18,462 bases of DNA from an uncultured Oscillospiraceae bacterium (GCA_910578755.1 CAJTSZ010000036.1:1-18462); one strand, 5' to 3'; counted from the stretch's first letter, positions 5,806-13,947 are shown. Numbers and translations are program-made. Notes: generated by a model not told the origin, from the letters alone.

Positions 5806-7029
5806 TTATAATATGACTTTGTGGAAGCTCTTTTTCCCTTTTTTCAGAATAATGTGGCCTTTTTCAAAGCTGGATTTTTCCACGGCGGCGTCGAACTGTG
5901 TAATTTTTACATCGTCCACCAAAATACCGCCCTGTTTAATTAACCGTTTTGCTTCCGCCTTAGAGGGGGCCAGGCCTGTTTTTACCAGCAAATCCACAAC
6001 GGGGACTTTATCCTCGTTAAAATCCTCCGGGGCAAGCTGGGTGGTTGGCATATGGCTTAAGTCGCTGCCGCCGCCAAAGAGGGCCTGTGTGGCGGAAAGG
6101 GCTTTGTTTGCTTCTTCCTCGCTGTGGACCAGCTTGGTGAGCTCGAAGGCCAAAATTTCCTTAGCCTTGTTTAACTGGCTGCCCTCCCAGGCCTCCATGG
6201 CTTCAATTTCTTCCAGCGGCAGGAAGGTGAGCATTTTCAGGCACTTAATAACGTCGGCATCGTCCACGTTGCGCCAGTACTGGAAAAACTCGAAGGGGCT
6301 TGTTTTTTCCGGGTCCAGCCAAACGGCGCCCTTTTGGGTTTTGCCCATTTTTTTGCCCTCGGAGTTAAGGAGCAGGGTAATGGTCATGGCGTAGGCGTCC
6401 TTGCCCAGCTTACGGCGGATGAGCTCGGTGCCGCCCAGCATATTGCTCCACTGGTCGTCGCCGCCGAACTGCATATTACAGCCGTATTTTTGGAAGAGGG
6501 CCAAAAAGTCGTAGCTTTGCATAATCATGTAGTTAAATTCCAAAAAGCTCAGGCCCTTTTCCATACGCTGTTTGTAACATTCGGCGGTGAGCATACGGTT
6601 TACGCTGAAGTGGGCGCCAACGTCCCGCAGCAGCTGGACATAATTAAGGCCCATAAGCCAATCGGCGTTATTGACCATAAGGGCTTTGCCGTCAGAAAAA
6701 TCGATAAACTTGCTCATTTGCTTTTGAAAGCACTGGCAGTTGTGCTGGATGGTTTCCACTGTCATCATAGAGCGCATATCTGTCCTGCCGGAAGGGTCGC
6801 CAACCATTGCGGTGCCGCCGCCCAGCAGGGCAATGGGCCGGTTGCCCGCCATTTGCAGCCGCTTCATAAGGCAAAGGGCCATAAAGTGGCCTACGTGGAG
6901 GCTATCCGCCGTTGGGTCAAAGCCGATGTAAAAGGTTGCCTTGCCGTTATTGATAAGCTCCTTAATTTCCTCTTCGTCGGTGAGCTGGGCCAGCAGGCCG
7001 CGGGCTTTTAATTCTTCAAAAATTGTCAT
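5806..7029 (-). CDS. tyrS: Tyrosyl-tRNA synthetase
   Basis: This encodes 407 residues of a class I synthetase that charges tRNA-Tyr with tyrosine using ATP. The Rossmann core carries YIGFDPTADSLHVGH, with the HIGH-type motif HVGH at 45-48. It also has the tyrosine-pocket segment QFGGDDQWSN (about 187-196) and the KMSKS-type loop as KMGKT (227-231). A C-terminal S4 RNA-binding domain (about 340-407) contains KAEAKRLIKQGGILVDD. Length fits the bacterial enzyme. The KMGKT loop differs from the canonical KMSKS, as is common in one bacterial TyrRS branch, so it need not mean altered function. Expression is controlled by the tyrosine T-box directly upstream. Confidence 0.98.
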   Translation of the reverse strand: MTIFEELKARGLLAQLTDEEEIKELINNGKATFYIGFDPTADSLHVGHFMALCLMKRLQMAGNRPIALLGGGTAMVGDPSGRTDMRSMMTVETIQHNCQCFQKQMSKFIDFSDGKALMVNNADWLMGLNYVQLLRDVGAHFSVNRMLTAECYKQRMEKGLSFLEFNYMIMQSYDFLALFQKYGCNMQFGGDDQWSNMLGGTELIRRKLGKDAYAMTITLLLNSEGKKMGKTQKGAVWLDPEKTSPFEFFQYWRNVDDADVIKCLKMLTFLPLEEIEAMEAWEGSQLNKAKEILAFELTKLVHSEEEANKALSATQALFGGGSDLSHMPTTQLAPEDFNEDKVPVVDLLVKTGLAPSKAEAKRLIKQGGILVDDVKITQFDAAVEKSSFEKGHIILKKGKKSFHKVIL

Positions 7030-7056
7030 GGTACGTTCTCCTTTTCTTCACTTGGG

Positions 7057-7370
7057 AAAAAAATAAGCCCTCTGCTTATTTTTCCCGAAAATAAGCAGAG
7101 GACGAAAAATTTTCGTGTTACCACCTCTATTTACCCTGCCCTCACAGGCAAGGCCTCAGTAGGTACACTCCCGCATAAACAGGCCTAATACCTTAGCGCG
7201 GTAACGGGCGCACCCGGCACGCTTCTACTTTGCTTCCTCATCAAAAAAGGAGGCGGTTCAAAGGGCGGCTCCAAGAGGTATTCACGCCAGGCTTTTCCGC
7301 TTTCTTACACCAACCGAAAGCTCTCTGCAGGAATTTCCCCTGGGCTACTTGGTCTTATCATTGCCGTTTG
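7057..7370 (-). promoter_or_regulatory. Tyrosine-specific T-box riboswitch leader of tyrS
   Basis: Reading the minus strand in order: a stem I region with AGAGAGC and GGTTGGTGTAAGAAAGC; the specifier loop containing UAC, a tyrosine codon, at 7280-7278; the T-box core GAGGTGGTAACACG (7127-7114); and a 14-16 bp terminator stem (7069-7101) followed by a U-run (7063-7057). The bases CCTC of the terminator's 5' arm also pair with GAGG of the T-box core to make the antiterminator. The bulge UGGU would pair with an ACCA acceptor end. Uncharged tRNA-Tyr should therefore stabilise read-through into tyrS; charged tRNA should permit termination. Confidence 0.97.
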
Positions 7371-7376
7371 GCACAC

Positions 7377-7405
7377 ATTATAATACAATTATTTGCCATT
7401 GTCAA
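7377..7405 (-). promoter_or_regulatory. Consensus sigma-A promoter of the tyrS T-box transcript
   Basis: On the minus strand TTGACA (7405-7400), a 17-bp spacer and TATAAT (7382-7377) match the consensus at all twelve positions. The -35 and spacer overlap the last codons of recN, whose stop is at 7391-7389. Transcription should start near 7370, in front of the T-box. Confidence 0.93.
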
Positions 7406-9065
7406 CCCCGGAGGCCAGCAAAATCATTTCCTCCGCGTTTTTGCGGGCAGTATCGGTAATATTATCCCCGGAAACAATGCGGGCAATTTCCTCGGCCCGC
7501 TGGGCAGGTTCCAACAAATCTACCCTGGTAAAGGTGCGGCCCTCCTCCACTTCCTTGTGGATGTACAGATGGGTATTGGCAAAGGCGGCCACAGGGGCCA
7601 AATGGGTAACGCAGATTACCTGCCTGTTTTTGGAAACCTCCCGCAGCTTTTGCCCAATTTTTTGGGCGGCCTTGCCGCTGACGCCGGTATCCACCTCGTC
7701 AAAGATGGCGGTGCCCACCTGGTCCTTTTCCGCCAGCACATTTTTTATGGCCAGCATGACCCGGGAAAGTTCGCCCCCGGAGGCCGTTTTGGCCAAGGGC
7801 TTGGGAGGCTCCCCAGCGTTGGTGCTGAGCAAAAATTCCAGTTCATCCTGGCCATTGCTGCGGCACTCCCCCCGGCCGGCGCTTACCGTAAGCTTTACCG
7901 AGGGCATATTTAAAAATTCCAGCTCCCGTTTTACCTGGGATAAAAATTCCCGGGCGGCCTTGTGGCGCTGGGCTGTAAGCTGGTCCGCCAGCTGCTGAAG
8001 CTTTGGTATTTCCAGGCTGAGCTGTTCCTGGAGGGCCTGGATTTTTTCCTGGGAAAAGCTTAAATCCTCCAGCTGGCTGCGGCACTGTTCCAAATGGGCC
8101 AGCACCTCCTCCACCGTGGCGCCGTACTTGCGCTTGAGGGTACGGATGGTATCCAGGCGGTCCTCTGCGGCTTCCAGGGCGCCGGGGTCAAAATCCATAT
8201 CCTCCAGGTAACGGCTTACCTGGGAACCAATATCGCCAATGAGGTAGGAAAATTCCGTCACCTGTTCCGCGGCCTCCTTCAGTTCCGGCAAAAAGGCTGC
8301 CAGGGCGTTTAAATTGTCCCCCAAGGAGGCCGCCATGGCGGAAATGCCGTCGAGGTCCTCCCCGCCGTCAACAAGCTGTTTGCTGGCTGCCGCCAGCTTA
8401 ACAATGCGCTCCGAATTGCGGATTTTTTCCCGCAGGGCCAGCAGCTCCTCCTCCTCCCCCGGTTCCAGGCGGGCGGACTGAATTTCCTGTATTTGATAAT
8501 TAAGCAGGTCCAGCCGCTGCTGTTTTTCCCTGTCGTTTTTACTGAGCCCCGCCAGCTTTTTGCGCAGCTCCACAGTGCGGCGGTACTGCTCCTGGTAGGC
8601 GGAAAGCGGCTCCTCCAGGCCGCCAAAGCTGTCGATATATTCCATGTGATAGGCGGGGTCCAGCAGGCGGTGGCTGTCCTTTTGGCCGTGGATATCGATT
8701 AAAAGGGAGGCAATTTCTTTTAAAATTTGCAGGGTAGCGGGCCGGCCATTTATTTTGCAGCTGTTCCTGGCTCCCAGTTCCCGGGAAATAAGGAGCTCGC
8801 CCTCCGGCAGGTCGTAGCCTTTTTCCTCTATTTGCAGCCGGGCGGCGGGGGGGATATGGCTGAACAGGGCGGAGATATAGGCCTTTTCCTCCCCGGTACG
8901 GATAATATCCTTGGAAAGGCGTTCCCCCAGCACGCCGTTAATAGCGGAAATAAGCATGGTTTTTCCCGCGCCGGTTTCCCCGGTAAACACGTTGAAGGCG
9001 GGGCCGAACTCAATGGCGGCCTCCTGTATTACCGCTATATTTTTAATATACAACTGGGCAAGCAT
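7389..9065 (-). CDS. recN: DNA repair protein RecN
   Basis: This encodes 558 residues from the ATG at 9065, which has a GGGGG site. The longer in-frame start at 9101 would add 12 residues not expected for the family. It is an SMC-like ATPase: the N-terminal half-domain has Walker A GETGAGKT (29-36). Long glutamate- and lysine-rich helical segments form the central coiled coil (about 155-370). The C-terminal half has the ABC signature SGGELSR (429-435), Walker B AIFDEVD (453-459) and a THLAPVAA switch region. RecN acts early at double-strand breaks, holding DNA ends for recombination. It follows argR, a common clostridial order, but a hairpin lies between. Its leader has a duplicated ribosome binding site and a two-codon upstream ORF. 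Confidence 0.97.
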   Translation of the reverse strand: MLAQLYIKNIAVIQEAAIEFGPAFNVFTGETGAGKTMLISAINGVLGERLSKDIIRTGEEKAYISALFSHIPPAARLQIEEKGYDLPEGELLISRELGARNSCKINGRPATLQILKEIASLLIDIHGQKDSHRLLDPAYHMEYIDSFGGLEEPLSAYQEQYRRTVELRKKLAGLSKNDREKQQRLDLLNYQIQEIQSARLEPGEEEELLALREKIRNSERIVKLAAASKQLVDGGEDLDGISAMAASLGDNLNALAAFLPELKEAAEQVTEFSYLIGDIGSQVSRYLEDMDFDPGALEAAEDRLDTIRTLKRKYGATVEEVLAHLEQCRSQLEDLSFSQEKIQALQEQLSLEIPKLQQLADQLTAQRHKAAREFLSQVKRELEFLNMPSVKLTVSAGRGECRSNGQDELEFLLSTNAGEPPKPLAKTASGGELSRVMLAIKNVLAEKDQVGTAIFDEVDTGVSGKAAQKIGQKLREVSKNRQVICVTHLAPVAAFANTHLYIHKEVEEGRTFTRVDLLEPAQRAEEIARIVSGDNITDTARKNAEEMILLASGVDNGK

Positions 9066-9099
9066 GGTTTTTCCCCCTTTAAAGCATGGTTTTCCCCCC
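9060..9099 (-). promoter_or_regulatory. Duplicated ribosome binding site and start codon at recN, with a two-codon upstream ORF
   Basis: Two 18-bp direct repeats (9060-9077 and 9082-9099) differ at one base and are offset by 22 bp. Each reads, on the minus strand, as a G-run, A-run, CC and ATGCTT. The downstream copy is the true recN start. The upstream copy is out of frame and reads ATG CTT TAA, and its stop codon abuts the G-run of the real site. Ribosomes using the first site would terminate on top of the second. Confidence 0.7.
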
Positions 9100-9114
9100 A
9101 ACAGGGACGGCGTG

Positions 9115-9147
9115 AAAACACTTCCCCAGGTTTTGGGGAAGTGTTTT
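9115..9147. terminator. Hairpin between argR and recN
   Basis: AAAACACTTCCCC (9115-9127) and GGGGAAGTGTTTT (9135-9147) pair perfectly over 13 bp with a 7-nt loop, five bases past the argR stop codon. In the direction of the genes the stem ends in TTTTC. This is enough for a partial rho-independent terminator that lowers recN expression relative to argR. Confidence 0.8.
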
Positions 9148-9151
9148 TGTT

Positions 9152-9604
9152 TTAGTGGATGAGCTTGTTTAAATCTTCAATAATTTTAACGGCAAAGTTT
9201 TCGTTGCGCATAACAAGCAAAATAGTATCGTCACCGGCAATGGTGCCCACTACCCCTTCCCAGTGGATAGAATCCAGGGCGGCGCAGGCCGCATTGGCCA
9301 TGCCGGTGTAGCATTTAATGACCACTAAGTTTTGGGCGTAATCCACACTGTTTACAGACTCGGTAAAAATGGCGTGGAACTTAAAGGAAAGGTCGTTGCT
9401 TTTTTCCTTGTGGCTGGTTGTATAGTGATATGTACCGTCGTTAGAAAGAGTTTTAATTAAACGCAGTTCCTTAATATCCCGGGAAACGGTGGCCTGGGTA
9501 ACGCTGTAGCCGCTGTTATTTAACCGTTCCTGCAGTTCTTCCTGTGTTGTAATATTTTCATTGGAGATTAGCTCCAAAATTTTTGCATGGCGCTTTGTTT
9601 TCAT
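9152..9604 (-). CDS. argR: Arginine repressor
   Basis: This encodes 150 residues, full length for ArgR/AhrC. The N-terminal winged helix-turn-helix (about 1-65) includes TQEELQERL and the recognition segment VTQATVSRDIKELRLIK. The C-terminal domain carries GTIAGDDTILLV (120-131), the aspartate pair that binds arginine at the trimer interface of the hexamer. With arginine bound it represses arginine synthesis genes and often activates catabolism. It is six bases after nadK, with GGAGG inside the intergenic gap, so it is co-transcribed with nadK. No arginine biosynthesis gene is present here, so its targets lie elsewhere; this position beside recN is a widespread syntenic arrangement in Firmicutes. 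Confidence 0.96.
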   Translation of the reverse strand: MKTKRHAKILELISNENITTQEELQERLNNSGYSVTQATVSRDIKELRLIKTLSNDGTYHYTTSHKEKSNDLSFKFHAIFTESVNSVDYAQNLVVIKCYTGMANAACAALDSIHWEGVVGTIAGDDTILLVMRNENFAVKIIEDLNKLIH

Positions 9605-9610
9605 CTCTTT

Positions 9611-10465
9611 CTACCTCCGGTCTAAAAAATACTTGTATAATTTTTTGTAGTAATTGCGCTCGCCAATGGTTACAAACTTTAAGCGGCGGCTGTCCTTATT
9701 AATGACAAGGCGGTCCTCCAAATTCACCCGCACGCCCTCCTGGCCGTCCACTGTCATATACAGTTCCATGGAGTTGTTGAGGTACTTGCCCTGGACGGTA
9801 ACTTCTTCTTCGGCGGAATAAATCATAGAACGGGAAAACATGGAGTGGGGGCAGATGGGGGTTACCACCATGGCCTCCATTCCCGCATAAACCACGGGCC
9901 CCCCTGCGGAAAGGGAGTAGGCGGTGGAGCCGGTTGGGGTGGCGAAAATAACGCCGTCCGCCCGGTAGCTTGTAATAAAGCCGTTGCTGAGGACAACATC
10001 AATATCCGCCACAGTGGAAACGCCGCTGCGGCAAACGACAATATCGTTAACTGCTGTATACTCATCGGCTTCGTCCTGGTGGTAATGGGTAACGTGGAGC
10101 AGCATGCGCTCCTGTATTTCAAAATGGCCCTGGGCCAGGAATTTCAAATAATCCAAATCGTCGGCTTCCAGTTCAGTTAAAAAGCCCAGCCGGCCGGAGT
10201 TGATGCCGATAATAGGCTTATTGAGCTGGATGGCTGTTACGGCGCTGTGCATTAAGGTGCCGTCGCCCCCCACGGAGATGACCATATCTACCAAAGCGCC
10301 GTTTTCTTCCATGGAAAACTGGGTGACGTTCAGGTTGGCAAAATAGGGCATATGCTGTTCCTGCATATACACCTGGCAGCCGCAGGACTGCAAAATGCGC
10401 AAGGCCCGCTTGGTACAGTCCGCCGAATTTTTTTTATCTAAATTAGGGATAATTAAAACATTCAT
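9611..10465 (-). CDS. nadK: NAD kinase
   Basis: This encodes 284 residues from the ATG at 10465, chosen for the GGCGAGG site about 8 nt ahead. An ATG at 10492 lies inside the end of tlyA and lacks a site. The protein phosphorylates NAD to NADP, using ATP or polyphosphate. Seen motifs are the kinase loop SVGGDGT (64-70) with catalytic-site D68, GINSGRLGFL (87-96), the NDIVVCRSG segment that contacts the nucleotide (140-148), and TPTGSTAYSLSAGGP (177-191). The size and motif order match bacterial PpnK. The gene is in the tlyA-nadK-argR stretch, with only 13 bp after tlyA. Confidence 0.97.
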   Translation of the reverse strand: MNVLIIPNLDKKNSADCTKRALRILQSCGCQVYMQEQHMPYFANLNVTQFSMEENGALVDMVISVGGDGTLMHSAVTAIQLNKPIIGINSGRLGFLTELEADDLDYLKFLAQGHFEIQERMLLHVTHYHQDEADEYTAVNDIVVCRSGVSTVADIDVVLSNGFITSYRADGVIFATPTGSTAYSLSAGGPVVYAGMEAMVVTPICPHSMFSRSMIYSAEEEVTVQGKYLNNSMELYMTVDGQEGVRVNLEDRLVINKDSRRLKFVTIGERNYYKKLYKYFLDRR

Positions 10466-10478
10466 ACTGTTGCCTCGC

Positions 10479-11276
10479 CTACAAAGTTTCATGGGCTGTG
10501 CGGACGGTTTGCTGCACCTGCTCCTGCTCCAGCACGCTGCCTGCTTGGTTTTTTCTTAAATATAAAAGGTATTCAATATTGCCCTCCGGCCCTTTAATGG
10601 GGGAAAAGCTGAGCCCCTCTACAGAAAAACCGGTTTGCGCGGCAAAGTCCCCCACTTTTTCAATAACCATAGCATGGATTTGCGGGTCCCGCACCACGCC
10701 TTTTTTTCCTACGTTTTCCTTCCCTGCCTCGAACTGGGGCTTCACCAGGCAGGCCATTTCCCCGTTTTCCTTTAAAAAACGGTAGGCTACCGGCAGCACC
10801 AGGGTAAGGGAAATAAAGGAAACATCCACGGAAATAAAATCTACCTGCTCCGGCACCTGCTCCTGGGTTAAATAGCGCACATTGGTGCGCTCCAAGTTTA
10901 CCACCCGGGGGTTGGTGCGCAGGGCCCAGGCAAGCTGCCCATAGCCAACATCCACCGAATACACCTTTGCCGCGCCGTTTTGCAGCATACAGTCGGTAAA
11001 GCCGCCGGTAGAAGCGCCAATATCCATACAGACGCAGTTGGTTAGGCAGATTTGGAAGCTGGCCATGGCCTTTTCCAGCTTTTTGCCGCCCCTGCTTACA
11101 TATTTTAAGGTTTCGCCCCGGACTTCGATTTGGTCGTCCTCTTTTACCTGGGTGCCCGCTTTATCGGACTTTTGGCCGTTGACGTAAACAAGGCCCTCCA
11201 TAATAAGGGTTTTTGCCTGTTCCCGGCTGGGGCAAAGGCCCCGTTCTGTTAATGCGACATCCAAACGCACTTTCAT
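10479..11276 (-). CDS. tlyA: TlyA-family 23S/16S rRNA 2'-O-methyltransferase
   Basis: This encodes 265 residues from the ATG at 11276, preceded by GGGAGG 8 nt away. A longer reading from 11345 would cross a strong hairpin and lacks a site. The N-terminal S4 RNA-binding domain (1-58) is followed by SRGGKKLEKA (61-70), the SAM-binding motif MDIGASTGGFTDCML (84-98), and the FtsJ-like catalytic core with D-SFISL (151-157) and LVKPQFEAG (177-185). Relatives methylate ribose at rRNA sites near the intersubunit bridge, which in mycobacteria sets capreomycin sensitivity. Some were historically called haemolysins; nothing here supports a toxin role. It lies between dxs and nadK, as in many clostridia. 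Confidence 0.93.
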   Translation of the reverse strand: MKVRLDVALTERGLCPSREQAKTLIMEGLVYVNGQKSDKAGTQVKEDDQIEVRGETLKYVSRGGKKLEKAMASFQICLTNCVCMDIGASTGGFTDCMLQNGAAKVYSVDVGYGQLAWALRTNPRVVNLERTNVRYLTQEQVPEQVDFISVDVSFISLTLVLPVAYRFLKENGEMACLVKPQFEAGKENVGKKGVVRDPQIHAMVIEKVGDFAAQTGFSVEGLSFSPIKGPEGNIEYLLYLRKNQAGSVLEQEQVQQTVRTAHETL

Positions 11277-11293
11277 TGTTTCAGCCTCCCAAA

Positions 11294-11327
11294 TTGGCAG
11301 GGCAGCTCCTGCCAACGCTGTTTTTTT
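11294..11327. terminator. Hairpin with T-run in the dxs-tlyA gap (plus-oriented)
   Basis: TTGGCAGG (11294-11301) and CCTGCCAA (11308-11315) form a perfect 8-bp stem with a 6-nt loop, followed on the plus strand by CGCTG and seven Ts. No plus-strand gene leads into it. In the minus direction it sits four bases ahead of the tlyA ribosome binding site and could instead affect tlyA translation or RNA stability. Confidence 0.5.
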
Positions 11328-11441
11328 ATGTTGAACTGTTTCCATGGCTTAACAAGGGGCAACACGGTTTTTGGGGGCTGAAACGCCCGCTGGCTGCGTC
11401 ATCCTTGTTGTTAGGCTGGGCTTCCCTTTGTTAAACTTGGT

Positions 11442-13310
11442 TTATTCCTTTTCAAAAAAGGCGGCATGGCTGCGGCCCAGGGTTTCCCCGTCCAGGCCAC
11501 ACAGGGCCGTGGCCTGGGCGACGGTGGCGTGGGGGACAAAGCGGTTATCCACAGCGCAAACCCGGTATTTTCCGCCAAAGCCCCGTTCCAGCAGGGCGGC
11601 GCCCACGAACTGGCCCAGGCCCCCGGTTTTCATGCCTTCTTCCACAAACAAAACCTGGCGGTACTGCCCCAAAATATGAAATACTTCTTCCTCCAGGGGG
11701 AAAATACGGTTCAGCTTCAGCACCGAAACTTTTTTGCCCTGCTGCTGCCAAATTTCCTTTGCATGCAGCACCTGTGCCGTAATGCGGCCATAGGTGACCA
11801 CAATATTCTGGTTTGACGCCTTGCAGTGGGCAAAATTTTGTTGGGGAGGGAACTGTTTTTCCTCCAAGGTGATTTCTCCCCCCCGGGGATAGCGGACGGT
11901 GCAAACGCCGTCCCACTGGTACAGGGCCTGGTCCAAGGCCCAGCGCAGCTCCCCATAGGTAGCCGGGGAATACATGACAATACCTGGGATATTCATAAGC
12001 ATGGCCACATCAAAGAGGCCGTTGTGGGTTTCGCCGTCGTTACCCACAATGCCGGCCCTGTCGATTGCCAGGACAACGTGCTGCTTTTCAATGGAAAGGT
12101 CGTGGAGGATTTGGTCATAGCTTCTCTGCAAAAAGGTGGAGTACACGGCAAACACCGGCAGCATCCCGTTGGCCGCCAACCCTCCCGCAAAGGTGACCGC
12201 ATGGGGTTCTGCAATGCCAACGTCAAAAAAGCGGTTTTCCCCCCGGAATTGGTGGGAGAAATAGTTTAGCCCTGTGCCGTATTTCATGGCTGCCGTAATG
12301 GCGCAGATTTTAGAATCTTTTTGGGCACATTCCGTTAAATACTTGCCAAACTCGCTGGAAAAGCTGCTGCCGGAGGGTTTTTGCTTACCGGTAGCAACAT
12401 CAAACCCTGAAGTACCGTGAAATTCCCCGGGATTTGCTTCTGCAAAGGCATAGCCCTTGCCCTTTTGGGTTTCCACATGCAAAAACACTGGCCGGCCCAT
12501 ATCCTTGGCCCGCTGCAAAACGTCGCACAGCTGGTGGAGGTTGTGGCCATCCACCGGGCCCAGGTAACAAAAGCCCAAGTCCTCGAAAAAGTTACTGCCA
12601 TACAGCACGGTTTTGGCCATGGTTTTGCTTTTGAGCAAAAAGCGGTTAATGGGCCGCCCCACAACGGGTACCTTTCCAAAGGTGGAGTGGACCCGGTCCT
12701 TCATACGGAAATACCGGGGCGTAGAGCGTATTTTTGCCAAATACTTTGCCAAACTGCCCGCATTTTTGGAAATGGACATTTTATTATCATTTAAGATTAC
12801 AATAATATGGTCGCCGCTGCGGGCGGCGTTGCTGATGGCCTCGTAGGCCAAGCCGCTGGTAAAAGCGCCGTCCCCAATCACCGCTATAACGCTGTGGCTG
12901 TCCCCCAAAAGGGTTTTTGCCCGGGCAAGGCCGCTGGCCACAGAAACCGACGTACTGGAATGGCCGGCCAAAAAAGCGTCGTGGGTGCTTTCGTTCCTTT
13001 TTGGAAAGCCGGAAAGGCCGTTTTGCTGGCGCAGGGTAGAAAACTGCCCCTTCCTGCCGGTAAGCAGCTTGTGGGTATAGCACTGGTGGCCAACGTCCCA
13101 CACAATTTGGTCCTTTGGGCTTTCAAAAATACGGTGCAGGGCCACGGTGAGCTCTACAGTACCCAAGTTGGAGGCCAAATGCCCTCCTGTTTTTGCTGTG
13201 GTCTGTATTAAAATTTCCCGAACTTCCTTACAAAGCTGCTCCAGTTCCTGGGGGGCCAGCTTTTTTACATCCTGCGGGGCGTTAATTCGGTCAATTACTT
13301 TTTCACCCAT
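11442..13310 (-). CDS. dxs: 1-deoxy-D-xylulose-5-phosphate synthase
   Basis: This encodes 622 residues, full length. The enzyme condenses pyruvate and glyceraldehyde-3-phosphate using thiamine diphosphate, the entry step of the methylerythritol phosphate route to isoprenoids. The thiamine site is seen as VIGDGAF (144-150) and NDN (174-176), with H75 in WDVGHQCYTHKLLTG. The catalytic glutamate is in FDVGIAEPHAVTFAGG (E368), followed by AIDRAGIVGNDGETHNG (415-431). The C-terminal transketolase domain has VVTYG and FVEEG. The start has GAGG 8 nt upstream. A TTGCCC/17 bp/GATATT pair in the 74-bp gap upstream is a possible weak internal promoter. Together with ispA just before it, the gene couples the first and a late step of prenyl diphosphate supply. 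Confidence 0.98.
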   Translation of the reverse strand: MGEKVIDRINAPQDVKKLAPQELEQLCKEVREILIQTTAKTGGHLASNLGTVELTVALHRIFESPKDQIVWDVGHQCYTHKLLTGRKGQFSTLRQQNGLSGFPKRNESTHDAFLAGHSSTSVSVASGLARAKTLLGDSHSVIAVIGDGAFTSGLAYEAISNAARSGDHIIVILNDNKMSISKNAGSLAKYLAKIRSTPRYFRMKDRVHSTFGKVPVVGRPINRFLLKSKTMAKTVLYGSNFFEDLGFCYLGPVDGHNLHQLCDVLQRAKDMGRPVFLHVETQKGKGYAFAEANPGEFHGTSGFDVATGKQKPSGSSFSSEFGKYLTECAQKDSKICAITAAMKYGTGLNYFSHQFRGENRFFDVGIAEPHAVTFAGGLAANGMLPVFAVYSTFLQRSYDQILHDLSIEKQHVVLAIDRAGIVGNDGETHNGLFDVAMLMNIPGIVMYSPATYGELRWALDQALYQWDGVCTVRYPRGGEITLEEKQFPPQQNFAHCKASNQNIVVTYGRITAQVLHAKEIWQQQGKKVSVLKLNRIFPLEEEVFHILGQYRQVLFVEEGMKTGGLGQFVGAALLERGFGGKYRVCAVDNRFVPHATVAQATALCGLDGETLGRSHAAFFEKE

Positions 13311-13384
13311 TATGTAACCTCGTCCTTTTCTATCAATATCCCTTTTTTACGGCTGCCGGGCAAACGGCGAAGGGCCCAAGGCTG

Positions 13385-13942
13385 TTATGCCGGGAACAGC
13401 AGCGCAACGGCAACGCCTAAAATAAGGCCGCCCAGTACTTCCAGCGGGGAATGGCCCAGCAGCTCCTTTAAGAGGGCCCTGTTTTCATCATAAGCCTTTT
13501 TGGTGGCTTCCGTATTGGTTTGCACAGCTTCTGCATCCTCCTGGCCCTTTCCCTGGAAAAAGCGGCGGTGGTGCTTCATTTCTTCTTCTATCAGCACTTT
13601 AAAGTTCCCGGACATGGTGGCAATAATTCGGTTTAGCACCTTGGCCTGCTGCCCCGCCGCCCGGCGCACGCCCATGGCGTCGTACATAACAATGGCGGCC
13701 AGCACAAGGCAAATGGCAAACTCCATTGACTGGAACCCCTGCTTTTTCAATACAGCCACTGTAAGGGAGCAAACCAAGGCCGAATGGGAGCTGGGCATTC
13801 CCCCGGCACCTACAAGGCGTTCCCAAACAAATTCCTTTGTAACTGCCAGGGTAAGCAGGGTTTTTAACACCTGGGCAAAAAACCACGCTGTAAACGCCAC
13901 GTTTAGGTAATAGTTGCTGGTCAACAATTCAAAAATCTCCAT
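13385..13942 (-). CDS. Divergent PAP2-family membrane phosphatase-like protein (YuiD-like)
   Basis: This encodes 185 residues. It is a divergent PAP2/DUF212 protein with hydrophobic spans at about 11-33, 53-66, 75-90 and 166-184. Conserved motifs are GGMPSSHSA (47-55), YDAMGVRRAAGQQA (87-100) and LGHSPLEVLGG (162-172), which correspond to the PSGH-type and SRxxxxxHxxxD-type acid phosphatase motifs in diverged form. A charged insertion (about 113-160, EEEMKHHRRFFQGKGQED...) makes it somewhat longer than usual. It lies 5 bp after ispA, with only a weak AGGGG site very close to the ATG, so translation is probably coupled. Its place between ispA and dxs suggests it acts on a prenyl phosphate; no biochemical proof is implied. 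Confidence 0.88.
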   Translation of the reverse strand: MEIFELLTSNYYLNVAFTAWFFAQVLKTLLTLAVTKEFVWERLVGAGGMPSSHSALVCSLTVAVLKKQGFQSMEFAICLVLAAIVMYDAMGVRRAAGQQAKVLNRIIATMSGNFKVLIEEEMKHHRRFFQGKGQEDAEAVQTNTEATKKAYDENRALLKELLGHSPLEVLGGLILGVAVALLFPA

Positions 13943-13947
13943 AACCC

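Noticed and set aside
6334..7011. Long plus-strand ORF opposite tyrS (and similar ones opposite recN, dxs, xseA)
   Set aside because: They lie entirely inside well-recognised genes on the other strand and lack ribosome binding sites and recognisable domains.
9066..9101. Longer N-terminus for RecN starting at 9101
   Set aside because: The extra residues precede the conserved family start, and the nearer ATG has a proper ribosome binding site.
10479..11276. TlyA as a haemolysin/toxin
   Set aside because: The S4 domain plus FtsJ-type SAM motif fit an rRNA methyltransferase; no secretion signal or pore-forming feature is seen.
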